52,410 nt of DNA. It comes from Pedosphaera sp. GTDB taxonomy: Bacteria; Verrucomicrobiota; Verrucomicrobiia; Limisphaerales; Pedosphaeraceae. Below the pieces are notes generated by a model. It saw only the letters and a program-made list of their open reading frames with translations. It was not told the DNA's origin and searched no databases. The position numbers and the translations under genes are program-made. Shown piece after piece: positions 36,403-44,764 of the stretch. The stretch is from positions 1-52,410 of the forward strand of contig JAQGPA010000135.1 of assembly GCA_028293325.1 (NCBI GenBank). The letters are read 5' to 3'. Numbering within the stretch: the first letter of the stretch is position 1; each line of letters opens with the position of its first letter.

Positions 36403-37491
36403 ATGCGCGTAAATTTTATTTTATTTTTTGCCATTCTTTTTTCGGTCAACGGGTCCGGAGCCGCCCAGGAAACCAATTGTGCCCGCCGCCTTTTTGATTT
36501 CACTCCCGTTTCCACCAACAATCCCATCGTGGCCCGAATCGGCGGTTCGCTGGAAATACCCGTCAGTGAATACCTCGCCTACCGCAAGGCGGAACATTTA
36601 AGCACCATCACCAACACGCTGGACCTAAACCAAAAAAAGGAGCTCTTAAACGGCTTAATCGATCAATATCTCCTCGTGGATGAAGCCTGCCGGACCGGCG
36701 CCGACCAGCACCCGGGCTTCACCAGCCGGATGGATTATACCCGCACGATCATGTTATCCGACTTTCTCGTCGCGCAAGAAGTGGAGGCGAAGGTCAAGAC
36801 CGCCGACGAATATAACCAGCTGCTAGAGAATCTGAAAAACCGGCTTTTTGACGCCGCGACCATCGACGTATCGATTGGCGACTATGATAAACTAAAGATC
36901 GCGGCGAGAGAGATCAACGCAACGGGCGCATCGCCTTCGTCCTCGCCAAAAATCCGCACGCTGCTGGAAAACATGTCCGATTCCGTGCTGGCGCGCTACA
37001 ACGGCACCGCCATAACGGTGAAGCAGGTACTGGCGATTTACGCCCCGCTCCACGCTCCGCGACCGCCGCTGGAAAGCAACGACGATCTCATCAATCTCTT
37101 AAAGCCGCTCATCGTGCCGGAACTGATGGCGGCGGAAGCCAGGCGGCTGGGCATTGAAAGCCAGCCCGCCTTTCAAAACAAACTCATTGAAAATCGGAAT
37201 GCGCTCCTTCGCATTCATATGCGCGGCCTCATTGAAGCCCAGGCCAACCAGGAGTTGAAAGCTCCCGGTCTCGATCAGCGGATTCAATCCTGGTATCAGC
37301 AGAATGCGGAACAGTATGCCGTTCCCGCGACCAATGGCGTGAAAACGATCCCAACCTACGCAGCGATAAAGAAAAGATTGGCCGGCGATTATTCGGTCGA
37401 TTTGCGCGACCGGATCCAGGCCGAAAAAGTCCGCGCCCTGCGCAAAGCCCACCCCGTCGAAATAATCGAAGCCATTCTCAAGACATCATAA
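36403..37491 (+). CDS. SurA/parvulin-like periplasmic protein without a clear isomerase domain
   Basis: 362 residues with a signal peptide (MRVNFILFFAILFSV). The opening VARIGGSLEIPVSEYLAYRKAEH and LINGLIDQYLLVDEA-like segment match SurA N-terminal domains, and a second similar half (YNGTAITVKQVLAIY, LKPLIVPELMAAEARRLG) repeats the pattern. No parvulin SHIL motif is seen, so it would act as a chaperone only. ATG 36403 begins the signal peptide; an in-frame ATG 36361 exists. No operon partner is certain. Confidence 0.6.
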   Translation: MRVNFILFFAILFSVNGSGAAQETNCARRLFDFTPVSTNNPIVARIGGSLEIPVSEYLAYRKAEHLSTITNTLDLNQKKELLNGLIDQYLLVDEACRTGADQHPGFTSRMDYTRTIMLSDFLVAQEVEAKVKTADEYNQLLENLKNRLFDAATIDVSIGDYDKLKIAAREINATGASPSSSPKIRTLLENMSDSVLARYNGTAITVKQVLAIYAPLHAPRPPLESNDDLINLLKPLIVPELMAAEARRLGIESQPAFQNKLIENRNALLRIHMRGLIEAQANQELKAPGLDQRIQSWYQQNAEQYAVPATNGVKTIPTYAAIKKRLAGDYSVDLRDRIQAEKVRALRKAHPVEIIEAILKTS

Positions 37492-37755
37492 CTACCGCAA
37501 GCCCCTCCAAGTTCGGAGTTCAATCCCGCACGCGGGATTGTCCCCACTGCCATCGTCTATGGTCTATTGACCTGCTACCACTGGAGGCGCGACATAACGA
37601 CATAAACTGTTTCGCAACCCCGTACAGCCGAAAGCACCCGCAGCCTCACCCGGAGCGCGGCTATGGGCAACGCCCTAGCCGCAGCAATACGAATGAGACC
37701 ACCACGCAGGAAAAACCTTTCAACACCAACTCTCGAATACAGTGTGAGGCTTCCT

Positions 37756-38136
37756 CTATAGATTTCGTTTTGACTGTACAAAAACTTGCAATGGTCTAGG
37801 CAGCTTCCAATCGGCGAATAGCTTAATATCGACATTGGTAGGTGACCACGTTGGTGGTTCAATTAATTGAACCATCTCGACTTTTTGTTCCTCCAGCACT
37901 TTTCCAGTTTCCGTTTCGTATAAGCGCACGACGCCGGGCACATCGCCGGACTGTCCCGGCATAACCAAACTCGCTGAGAACGCATACACTACTATTCTGT
38001 AGCGCCCGTCCGGACTTGTGAATGTTCGATACCCCTTTCCAGAGTTGTGCGGTCGCAGTACGAAAAATAACGCGAGGCCCACAAGGACGACAGTGATGGC
38101 TCCAATCAGGAATTTCCTTTGTGACTCGTGTTTCAT
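37756..38136 (-). CDS. Membrane-anchored protein of unknown function
   Basis: 126 residues. One membrane helix near the N-terminus (FLIGAITVVLVGLALFFVL), then a soluble beta-rich domain (GYRTFTSPDGRYRIVVYAF, DVPGVVRLYETETGKVLEE). No family recognised. ATG 38136 places the helix at residues 9-27. Isolated between divergent neighbours. Confidence 0.6.
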   Translation of the reverse strand: MKHESQRKFLIGAITVVLVGLALFFVLRPHNSGKGYRTFTSPDGRYRIVVYAFSASLVMPGQSGDVPGVVRLYETETGKVLEEQKVEMVQLIEPPTWSPTNVDIKLFADWKLPRPLQVFVQSKRNL

Positions 38137-38352
38137 TGGACAATGGTTTCGATAAATATTAGTTGGCTTGCGAGAAAGTTGAAAGCACAAGAAAGTCACC
38201 CCCAAATCAGCTGCAGCGCACGGGCAATTAGGTGAGTTGAAGTCAGAATGAAACCATCCGAAACCACCGTCTTAAGATCATTCTGTGAAATCGGGGTGCG
38301 CCACGCCACCGACCCCTGCCCATCGTCCTCGTCCTCGATTCCATTTTCCTCA

Positions 38353-38380
38353 CCTCCGCGCCTCCGCGTCTCCGCGGTAA
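38353..38380. repeat. CTCCGCGC repeat (family I) copy 1
   Basis: CTCCGCGCCTCCGCGTCTCC followed by GCGGTAA. A second copy is at 48059-48085. Confidence 0.6.
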
Positions 38381-38390
38381 TGCGCCCCTG

Positions 38391-39791
38391 TTATTTCTCC
38401 GAGATGCAATAAAGACTCTCCTGCCCGCGTAAAAACAAATCCCTCCCCGCAATCGCCGGCGACGCATCAAACCGCTCCTCCAGCCGGTTCGTCGCCAGCG
38501 TCTCCAATTTGTCCGCGTCCTTCATCACCACCGTCGCCCCGTTGCGCGACACCACGTAAACCCGCCCGCTCGCGCCCACCGGCGACGCATAGACATTCTG
38601 CAACGCCTCCAGCCGTTCCGCATCAATCAGCGCCTCCCCCGACTTCGCGTTGTAACACGAAATCATCCCGTTGTTGTTAGCGAGAAAATAAAGCCGGTTC
38701 CCGTACAGCAACGGCGACGGCACATAAGGCGTGCTCTTGTTGTGTGACCACGCAATGGCATCCGTGCCGGTGATGTCCCCCGTGCGGCCGAGGCGGATGG
38801 CGAACAACGCGTTGCCTTGAAACCCGCTCATCGAATAAACCAGATCATCACCCGCCACCGGGCTGGGAATCACATTCGACGTCAACCCCTTGCATTCCCA
38901 AATCAAATTCCCGGTCGCCAGATCGTAACTGCGGATTTTTCCCGACGCATCCGTCACCACCTGCGCCTTGCCGCCATGTTGCACGATGAGCGGTGTCGCC
39001 CAAGAAGTCCCCTCCTCGCGCGTTTGCCGCCACAATTCCTTCCCTGTCTCCTTGTCCATCGCCACGATGAACGAACCCGCCTCCTGATCGCACGTGACGA
39101 CAATCGTATTGCCAAACAGCGCCGGCGAACTCCCTTCGCCAAACGTCCTCTTTATCGTCAGCTTGCCAAAATCCTTTTCCCATTTCAGGTTCCCCTTCAA
39201 ATCATAGCAATGCAGTCCGCGCGACCCAAAATGAGCATAGACATATTTCCCATCCGTGACGGGCGAAGCCGAGGCAAAACTCCCCCCATCTTCGTGATAC
39301 CCCTCATGCGGCACTTCTTCGCGCGCGACTTTCTGCCACAACGTTTTTCCGGTCTGCCGGTCCAGGCACAGCAACACGAACTGATAAACCTCCGTCGGCT
39401 TACCCATGCCGCCACCCGGACGCCGCCGCGGACGATCTCCACCCGGAGCATTCGTGCCCACCGACGCAACCACTGCGGGCGCATCCTTTTTCTCCGCCGC
39501 CACCGCCACCTTCTCGCCCATCGGAATTGCCGTCTCCACAAAAACCAGGTTGTCCCAAACAATCGGCGAGGCCGAGCCGCCACCCGGAATTTTCACCTTC
39601 CATTTGATGTTACTCGTTTCGCTCCAGGTCGTTGGTGGGTTCGCCCCCGGCGCCGCGCCCGAGTTCAACGGCCCACGCCACCCCGGCCAGTTTTGGTCGG
39701 CGGACGCCATCACGGTTCCCACCACGAACAAAAGTGCAACGCTGGCAACAGGACGGGTCAAAACCTTCAAACTTTGGAATAGGGCAGTCAT
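38391..39791 (-). CDS. Secreted PQQ-like beta-propeller protein
   Basis: 466 residues with a signal peptide. The opening WPGWRGPLNSG is the hallmark of verrucomicrobial/planctomycetal propeller proteins. Repeats of the type LDRQTGKTLWQ, MDKETGKELWRQ, YDLATGNLIWE and YNAKSGEALID mark PQQ-type blades, with no cofactor-binding site visible. Known relatives are related to BamB in fold; true function is open. A Gly/Arg-Pro-rich insertion (GGDRPRRRPGGG) interrupts an early blade. Confidence 0.85.
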   Translation of the reverse strand: MTALFQSLKVLTRPVASVALLFVVGTVMASADQNWPGWRGPLNSGAAPGANPPTTWSETSNIKWKVKIPGGGSASPIVWDNLVFVETAIPMGEKVAVAAEKKDAPAVVASVGTNAPGGDRPRRRPGGGMGKPTEVYQFVLLCLDRQTGKTLWQKVAREEVPHEGYHEDGGSFASASPVTDGKYVYAHFGSRGLHCYDLKGNLKWEKDFGKLTIKRTFGEGSSPALFGNTIVVTCDQEAGSFIVAMDKETGKELWRQTREEGTSWATPLIVQHGGKAQVVTDASGKIRSYDLATGNLIWECKGLTSNVIPSPVAGDDLVYSMSGFQGNALFAIRLGRTGDITGTDAIAWSHNKSTPYVPSPLLYGNRLYFLANNNGMISCYNAKSGEALIDAERLEALQNVYASPVGASGRVYVVSRNGATVVMKDADKLETLATNRLEERFDASPAIAGRDLFLRGQESLYCISEK

Positions 39792-39936
39792 AATTCTCTT
39801 GGATTGGCTTTTGGGACGATAGCTGATTATGACTATGGACGCAACTCACCCGTCCAGGGTTTCGCCCAAAGTGAAGTTTAATCTCCGCCCCGCCTTGGCT
39901 GGGGCCGTTTTTGCCCGAAAGACTGAACTCCCCTGT

Positions 39937-40398
39937 TTACTTCGCGCCGGTTGCGGCTCTGCGGCCCTGCGTAAGGGTCCGTTCTTTCCGTTTGCCGCTC
40001 TGTCGGCCGGCGTATTCCTTTAACACCGCGATCACCAGTGTAAAATCCGTCGTCTTGTGGAAGAAATGCTTCACTCCCAAAGCCAGGCACCTTTGGCGGG
40101 TTCCCGCCTCGCTCCGGCCGGTGAGCACGATCACCGTGGTGTTTAACTTTTCCTTCTGTAACGCGGCCAGCACTTCAAACCCATTTAACTCCGGCAGGCC
40201 CAGGTCCAGCGTCACCACATCCGGCTTCATTTTGCGAATCAATTTGAGCGTATCCACACCCGACCACGCAAACCCCGCCACTTCAATATTGGTCCGCTCC
40301 GAAATTAAAAAGGCAAAGTCCACCCGGCTGGCTGCGGAAGCATCCGCAATCAAAAGCCTGAGACGTTCCGCCGGCCGCGATTTTTCTGCTCTCGTCAT
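39937..40398 (-). CDS. Single-domain response regulator
   Basis: 153 residues, CheY/NarL-type receiver without output domain. Acidic pair replaced by LLIADASAAS (one Asp only), phospho-acceptor in VVTLDLGLPELNG, Thr in VIVLTGRSEA, Lys in HFFHKTTDF. The missing second acid may weaken Mg2+ binding. A basic tail (GRQSGKRKERTLTQ) follows. ATG 40398 is preferred over a longer frame to 40500. No kinase adjacent. Confidence 0.85.
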   Translation of the reverse strand: MTRAEKSRPAERLRLLIADASAASRVDFAFLISERTNIEVAGFAWSGVDTLKLIRKMKPDVVTLDLGLPELNGFEVLAALQKEKLNTTVIVLTGRSEAGTRQRCLALGVKHFFHKTTDFTLVIAVLKEYAGRQSGKRKERTLTQGRRAATGAK

Positions 40399-40864
40399 GC
40401 GACAAGATTCCTTTCCCGGAACGCCTCCGAAAGCAGGAAAGCCGCTGATTCTTTTGTCCATGTCTCTCCTACAAACCGCTACACCACGCCCGGGCGGCAA
40501 GCGGGAAGTGTGGCGTCAGGCGTCTCGCCTGACGTAGAGGGGGGCATTTTGCCCCCCGATCCGAGCCGAAATATTCAGAAGTGCAAAAACCACCCTGTAC
40601 CCCAACCCGTGAACACGCCTTCCATCTCCCTCGCCCCGCCCAAGCGGGGCGAACAGGAGCGCGGAATTTATTCCGCTTCACCTTGATCACGACCGCCGAT
40701 CAGAAACTTGCAAACCCTGCATTACCATCCAGCGCATTCCACTCCCTTGATGCCTGTGCGGAAGCACTCAATCCGCAAACGCGCTGAACAATGTCCGCAT
40801 CTCCTCCTCCACCTATGCCGGATCCGAGAGCGTCTGGCTGAATTGCAACCAAGCTTGCTTTTCT
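40399..40864. other. Gene-free region with family D repeat
   Basis: Upstream of the response regulator; holds repeat D at 40631-40748. No gene seen. Confidence 0.55.
40631..40748. repeat. Hairpin repeat, family D copy 4 (long form)
   Basis: Begins CCCCGCCCAAGCGGGG, contains GCGGAATTTATTCCGC (40661-40676), and continues about 70 bases more. The same long form is at 43321-43331 plus 44567-44690, where an insertion sequence splits it. Confidence 0.75.
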
Positions 40865-42049
40865 TCACTTAACCCCCGCTTGGTCGGTGGCTTCGGGGTC
40901 GATGTCCTTCAAAGAATGGATGACATCATTGCGCATTCCCATTTCCTGATCCTGTGCCATGGACAGCAGCTTCGGCACGGCGGCTTTGGCCACCGGTCCA
41001 AACTTGCCCAGAGCGTGAGCGGCATGCCTGCGGACATCCACGTTGACATCGTTGAGCGCGTCGATGAGCGCCGGGACCGCTATGTCAGGTTCCTGATGGA
41101 GTACCCCCAAATAATAAGCCGCCATAAAACGAACATAGGGCGATGGGTCTTTGAGATCACGAATCCTTGTTCGCACCGTTTGTTTTGCGGCGAGTTCCGG
41201 AGCAATTGATTTCAATGTGCTTAAGGCAGCGGCCCTTACCTTGTCATCCGGGTCAGCCAATGCCGTCAAAAGAGCCGTCGTTGCTGCCTCATCGCCAAAT
41301 GCACCCAACGATATTACCGCCGCAGAGCGCACTCCACTGCTTGGGTCTTTGAGGCTCTCGACCAGGGCCGGGACCACGAGCATCGGCTGTTTGCCAATTG
41401 CACCCAGCGCTCGCGCTGCTTGCAGACGAACATAGGCATCAATGTCTTTGAGGCCCTCCATCAGGTTGGTTAAAGCGGGCTCGGCAACACCACCCATTTG
41501 CCCCAGCGAGATGGCGGCACGTGCTCTTGCAATAGAACTCTTGTCCGCAAGTAGTCCTTTTATAGCCGAAATGCTCTCCGCCCCGATCCCGGTCAACGCC
41601 CCGCCCGCATAGTCTCCAACCAACTCAAAACCAATCCCATGCGGGCCATGAGCGAGTTCGATCAACTCAGGAACGGCCGGTTTGCCCAGAGGACCCAGCG
41701 CCTTAAAAGCCTGTTCAACCTTCCAGTAATCATCTTCAGCATGACTGAGATGGAGTCGAATGACTGACTGTCGAGCCTCCAGCCCCATGAGCCATGTTTT
41801 GGCTTTCGAGTCATTTGCCCGAAGCCGCTGCAGTAGAAATGGGATGACGTTAGTTCCCATGTGTCGCATCGCCTCGTCCGCTTTTGGCTGCGGCCCATAT
41901 AGGCCATCCTCAATGTGGTAATCTTTGAGCCAGTCACTCCACCGCTTCCTCTGATAACTCGGCTCACGTGGCTGCAACAATTCCAACGCAATCCCGCCCA
42001 CGACGGCAACGAGCAGAATGGCAATCAGGATGCGAAACCTTTTCCTCAT
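40865..42049 (-). CDS. HEAT-repeat protein
   Basis: 394 residues. One N-terminal membrane helix (IAILLVAVVGGIALEL) is followed by about seven to eight HEAT/PBS-lyase-like repeats, e.g. RLQAARALGAIGK, VRSAAVISLGAFGDEA, VRRHAAHALGKFG. Such solenoids mediate protein interactions. No catalytic motif. ATG 42049 gives the helix at residues 5-20. It marks the last host-like gene before the prophage. Confidence 0.85.
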   Translation of the reverse strand: MRKRFRILIAILLVAVVGGIALELLQPREPSYQRKRWSDWLKDYHIEDGLYGPQPKADEAMRHMGTNVIPFLLQRLRANDSKAKTWLMGLEARQSVIRLHLSHAEDDYWKVEQAFKALGPLGKPAVPELIELAHGPHGIGFELVGDYAGGALTGIGAESISAIKGLLADKSSIARARAAISLGQMGGVAEPALTNLMEGLKDIDAYVRLQAARALGAIGKQPMLVVPALVESLKDPSSGVRSAAVISLGAFGDEAATTALLTALADPDDKVRAAALSTLKSIAPELAAKQTVRTRIRDLKDPSPYVRFMAAYYLGVLHQEPDIAVPALIDALNDVNVDVRRHAAHALGKFGPVAKAAVPKLLSMAQDQEMGMRNDVIHSLKDIDPEATDQAGVK

Positions 42050-42118
42050 GCCGTCAGTATGCTTCCTCAATCGTCAAAAACGAGAAATGTTTTATCACGA
42101 TCTATGGCCTCCGTCCCC

Positions 42119-42149
42119 AACTCTGAACTCAAAACTCAGAACTCTGAAC
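42119..42149. repeat. CTGAACTC word repeat (family G)
   Basis: AACTCTGAACTCAAAACTCA and following words. Similar tracts: 45441-45463 and 52206-52238, both inside coding frames, and in reverse near 8595-8620. Confidence 0.6.
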
Positions 42150-42266
42150 ATTTTACTGCCCCCTTCCGTACTCTCCGGAACTTGTTCACATTCTTCCTGT
42201 GGACATCCTTTGTCTTATCCTTTGTGCCATGCTGACGGTCAGAACTTGATAAACCACGGAGGCCGT

Positions 42267-42485
42267 ATGAAAAAAGAAAGAAAGCGCGTGACACTGGAAC
42301 CGGAGCTGGAGGAGCTCGCCCTGTTTTGGCGTCCGCAGATGCGGCTGATCGTGGCCCGGAAATTCGCCCGCTGGGCGCGTCAGTTGCGGGTCAGCGCTTT
42401 TATTATGATTGAGCAGGACCGCGCGGCTTCCCGCCGACCAGCTTCTTTGCGGCGCGTGCCGCCAAAGAAGGCGGCTTTGAACTAG
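42267..42485 (+). CDS. Small basic protein overlapping the prophage repressor
   Basis: 72 residues, strongly basic (KKERKRVTLEPELEE, RKFARWARQLRV), unrecognised. ACGGAGG at 42256-42262, 4 bases before ATG, is one of the best ribosome sites in the window, which supports reality. Its last 83 bases overlap the 3' end of the XRE repressor on the other strand. It may be host or prophage. Confidence 0.5.
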   Translation: MKKERKRVTLEPELEELALFWRPQMRLIVARKFARWARQLRVSAFIMIEQDRAASRRPASLRRVPPKKAALN

Positions 42486-42873
42486 CCCCCGGCGCAACTT
42501 CCGCTCCCGCATTGCCCGAACTCAATTCCAACAGCGAGCGCAGCCCGTTGCGCAATTCGTTTAATTTATTCTCCGCCTCTTTGGCCCGCCGTTTCCAATG
42601 TTCCACTTCACTTTCGGCGGCGGACGCGCTTTCGTGCAGGCCGTATGGCTCGTTCCGCGCCTGGGTTTGCGGCGCGGTTTCCCCGAGCAGATAGGGAATG
42701 GGGGTTTCCAGCGCTTCGCTTAACTTGCGTAAATGTTTCCCATGCGGCTCGCTTTCGCCGGACTCCCAGTTCTGCACGGAACGCAATGAAACATCAATTA
42801 AATCAGCCAATTCCTGCTGGCTCAGACCCTTTCGCGCCCGGCAACCCGAAATGCGCGCTTTAAAATCTTTCAT
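42403..42873 (-). CDS. XRE-family repressor of the Mu-like prophage
   Basis: 156 residues. N-terminal helix-turn-helix (residues 10-60: RARKGLSQQELADLIDVSLRSVQNWESGESEP), then a linker, a short coiled coil (EHWKRRAKEAENKLNELRN) and a low-complexity tail. No peptidase domain, so induction by RecA is not expected. ATG 42873 lies just beside a half operator at 42878. By position between host genes and leftmost early genes it is the lysogeny repressor. It diverges from the early gene at 42987. Confidence 0.8.
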   Translation of the reverse strand: MKDFKARISGCRARKGLSQQELADLIDVSLRSVQNWESGESEPHGKHLRKLSEALETPIPYLLGETAPQTQARNEPYGLHESASAAESEVEHWKRRAKEAENKLNELRNGLRSLLELSSGNAGAEVAPGASSKPPSLAARAAKKLVGGKPRGPAQS

Positions 42874-42877
42874 AATA

Positions 42878-42940
42878 GTTGCGTAATTTATGTTGACTGA
42901 TGCGCCGTTGTTGCGTAAATGTTTCATAGTTTTACGCAAC
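42878..42940. promoter_or_regulatory. Repressor operator region
   Basis: A perfect inverted repeat GTTGCGTAAA (42910-42919) and TTTACGCAAC (42931-42940) with 11 bases between, plus a third half-site GTTGCGTAA at 42878-42886. It fills the gap between the divergent repressor and early gene and probably controls both. Confidence 0.75.
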
Positions 42941-42986
42941 TTGAACGCATTTGTAAAGGATGTTTATCAAAATAAAGGATTTCGCC

Positions 42987-43223
42987 ATGGCCAAGCCCCT
43001 TAATTCATCGCCCAACGCCGCGCTGCACAAGCGCCAGATCATGCTCATCTGGGACCTCGCCGCCAGCCAACCCGTCGCCGAACGCATCGCGCTCTACCGC
43101 TGGCTCGCCGATATCTGCGGCGATGTCACGGACGCCCAAAAGTTCCGCCAAACCGCCGACGACCTGGAAATCGCTGAACTCCGCGCCCGCGAAACCCGCT
43201 TCCACTACGGCCACAATCCTTAG
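42987..43223 (+). CDS. Small prophage early protein
   Basis: 78 residues, unrecognised. Mostly helical (RQIMLIWDLAASQPVAERIALYRWLADICGDV). AAGGAT 7 bases before ATG 42987 sets the start; an in-frame ATG at 42960 has a poorly spaced ribosome site. By position it is where Mu-like phages carry Ner or a similar early regulator, but no helix-turn-helix is evident. Confidence 0.6.
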   Translation: MAKPLNSSPNAALHKRQIMLIWDLAASQPVAERIALYRWLADICGDVTDAQKFRQTADDLEIAELRARETRFHYGHNP

Positions 43224-43320
43224 CTGCACCTCCAGCCTCATTGAAAAAAGACACCGAGCACAACTAACAAAACCCAAATGCGCCCCGACAAGTCTATTTG
43301 CAAACCAGTCTTTTCCCTCG

Positions 43321-43331
43321 CCCCGCACAAG
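43321..43331. repeat. Target site duplication, left copy
   Basis: CCCCGCACAAG, identical to 44556-44566. It is the left arm and loop of a hairpin whose right arm lies after the element. Confidence 0.9.
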
Positions 43332-43354
43332 TTCACTGCACGACACTTTTTTCA
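43332..43354. repeat. IS left inverted repeat
   Basis: 23 bp, complementary to 44533-44555 except position 5 (C here, T there). Confidence 0.9.
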
Positions 43355-43440
43355 GAAGAAATGGTTTTGGCGGGGTGGTCAATGAGCAACGCGTGCTCCA
43401 AGTTGTGTTAGAAACAAAACAAGAAAGGAACACGCGTTTT

Positions 43441-44535
43441 ATGAAACCTCACAAGCTTATCCTCCAATGGAATCGGGAAGTGCGCAAGGCCTTCGCCCAA
43501 TTGAGCAAACCCCAGGCGTATCTGCTGGCCGCTTTGAGTCTGGGGGTCGCCCAGGCCAAGAGCTGCACGCTGACCCGCATCGCCCAAAGCCTCTTTGTGC
43601 TGGGCAACCTGCCGGCCGTGGAGCGGCGGTGCCAGCGCTTTTTGAGCAACGCCCAGGTGGACTGGCACGCCGGCTCGACGGCCCTGGCGTGCTGGGTCCT
43701 GGCCCGGGCCGTGCCACCGCAGGGCAAGCCCCTGGTGTTGCTGGTCGATGAGACGGCGCTGCACGAGCACTTGAAGGTCATGGTGGTCGCGCTGGCCTAC
43801 CGGGGCCGGGCCATTCCGCTGGCCTGGTGGTGTTATTCCCAATACGAGTATCCGCTGGCCCAGGTCGAGCTGATCGACACGTTGCTCGCACAGATCGCTC
43901 CGGCCCTGCCGCCGGGAGTGCCGGTGCTGGTGCAGGCCGACCGGGGCATTGGCACTTCGCCCGGCCTGATGGCGGCGGTGGAACGGCGCCACTGGCATTA
44001 TCTGTTCCGCGTTCAGGCCAGCGTGCAACTGGTGCTGGCCGATGGCCGCAAGTTGAGCTTTGGCGAGTGGGTGCCCCGGCCGGGCCGCAGCTGCCACGCC
44101 CAACCGGTGCGGGCCTTGAAGAAGGCGGGCTGGCGGCAGTGCCGGGCCTTGGGTTACTGGAAGGTGGGCCAGCCGGAGCCCTGGCTCCTGTTGACCAACT
44201 GGCCGGCGGCGACTACCGCCAAGTATGGCCGGCGCATGTGGGAGGAGGGAGCTTTTCGGGACGTGAAGAGCAACGGCTTTAACTGGCAGAAGAGCCGGGT
44301 GCGCCAGCCCGAACACGCCAACCGGCTCTGGCTCATTCTGGCCCTGGCCTATGCCTGGCTGATCAGCCTGGGCACACGGGTGCAAGCGCGGCCGTCCCGC
44401 TGGCATCAAGTGGCTCACGGCAACAAGGAGCGGGTGAGTGTGTTCCAACTGGGCTTGCGCTGGCTGGACCGCTGCGTGCAGCAAAACAAGAAGCTTATTT
44501 TTCAACTGCGGCTGGATCTGTTTGAGGTGTTATGA
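43441..44535 (+). CDS. IS4-family DDE transposase
   Basis: 364 residues. Acidic triad: Asp in LLVDETALHE, Asp in LVQADRGIGTS, Glu in the IS4 signature Y-(2)-R-(3)-E-(6)-K, here YGRRMWEEGAFRDVK. Everything expected is present, with no frameshift, so it should be active. ATG 43441 is the start; a longer in-frame opening runs out through the inverted repeat and is ignored. Confidence 0.93.
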   Translation: MKPHKLILQWNREVRKAFAQLSKPQAYLLAALSLGVAQAKSCTLTRIAQSLFVLGNLPAVERRCQRFLSNAQVDWHAGSTALACWVLARAVPPQGKPLVLLVDETALHEHLKVMVVALAYRGRAIPLAWWCYSQYEYPLAQVELIDTLLAQIAPALPPGVPVLVQADRGIGTSPGLMAAVERRHWHYLFRVQASVQLVLADGRKLSFGEWVPRPGRSCHAQPVRALKKAGWRQCRALGYWKVGQPEPWLLLTNWPAATTAKYGRRMWEEGAFRDVKSNGFNWQKSRVRQPEHANRLWLILALAYAWLISLGTRVQARPSRWHQVAHGNKERVSVFQLGLRWLDRCVQQNKKLIFQLRLDLFEVL

Positions 44536-44555
44536 AAAAAGTGTCGTGCAATGAA
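44533..44555. repeat. IS right inverted repeat
   Basis: 23 bp; overlaps the last codon of the transposase gene. Confidence 0.9.
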
Positions 44556-44566
44556 CCCCGCACAAG
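44556..44566. repeat. Target site duplication, right copy
   Basis: CCCCGCACAAG; continues into CGGGG, restoring the hairpin CCCCGC-ACAA-GCGGGG. Confidence 0.9.
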
Positions 44567-44690
44567 CGGGGAGAGAGAGGAGCGCGGAATTCATTCCGCT
44601 TCAACTCAACCACGGCCGGCGGGCAGAAACTTGCCAGCCCTGCTTTACCACCCGACGCAATCCACTCCCTCTACCGTCGGACGGGAGAGG
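44567..44690. repeat. Hairpin repeat, family D copy 5, right remainder
   Basis: The part of the long repeat right of the IS, with GCGGAATTCATTCCGC at 44584-44599. Joined to 43317-43331 it aligns along its length with 40627-40748. Confidence 0.75.
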
Positions 44691-44706
44691 GCCGGGGTGA
44701 GGGTTG
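44666..44706. repeat. CCCTCT...AGAGGG hairpin repeat, copy 1
   Basis: CTCCCTCTACCGT then ACGGGAGAGGG and CGGGGTGAGGG. The second copy is at 45362-45402; the two bracket gam. Confidence 0.7.
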
Positions 44707-44764
44707 GAGTAAGAGCCAATAACTTATCCCATCAATTTAAACCAACCAATAAAAATAAATCCCT

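Larger units (their letters stand above)
43332..44555 (+). mobile_element. IS4-family insertion sequence, intact
   Basis: A 1,224-bp element. Left end 43332-43354 (TTCACTGCACGACAC then TTTTTTCA) and right end 44533-44555 are 23-bp inverted repeats with one mismatch. Both flanks carry an 11-bp duplication. A single full-length transposase lies inside. Its plus strand is G-rich while the surroundings are C-rich, which points to recent arrival. It split a family D hairpin repeat. Confidence 0.93.

Noticed and set aside
43123..43440. Extended N-terminus of the transposase frame
   Set aside because: It reads through the early prophage gene in another frame and across the inverted repeat; the real gene starts at 43441 within the element.
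43408..44505. 365-residue open frame antisense to the transposase
   Set aside because: Pro/Gln/His-rich shadow of an intact IS4 transposase.
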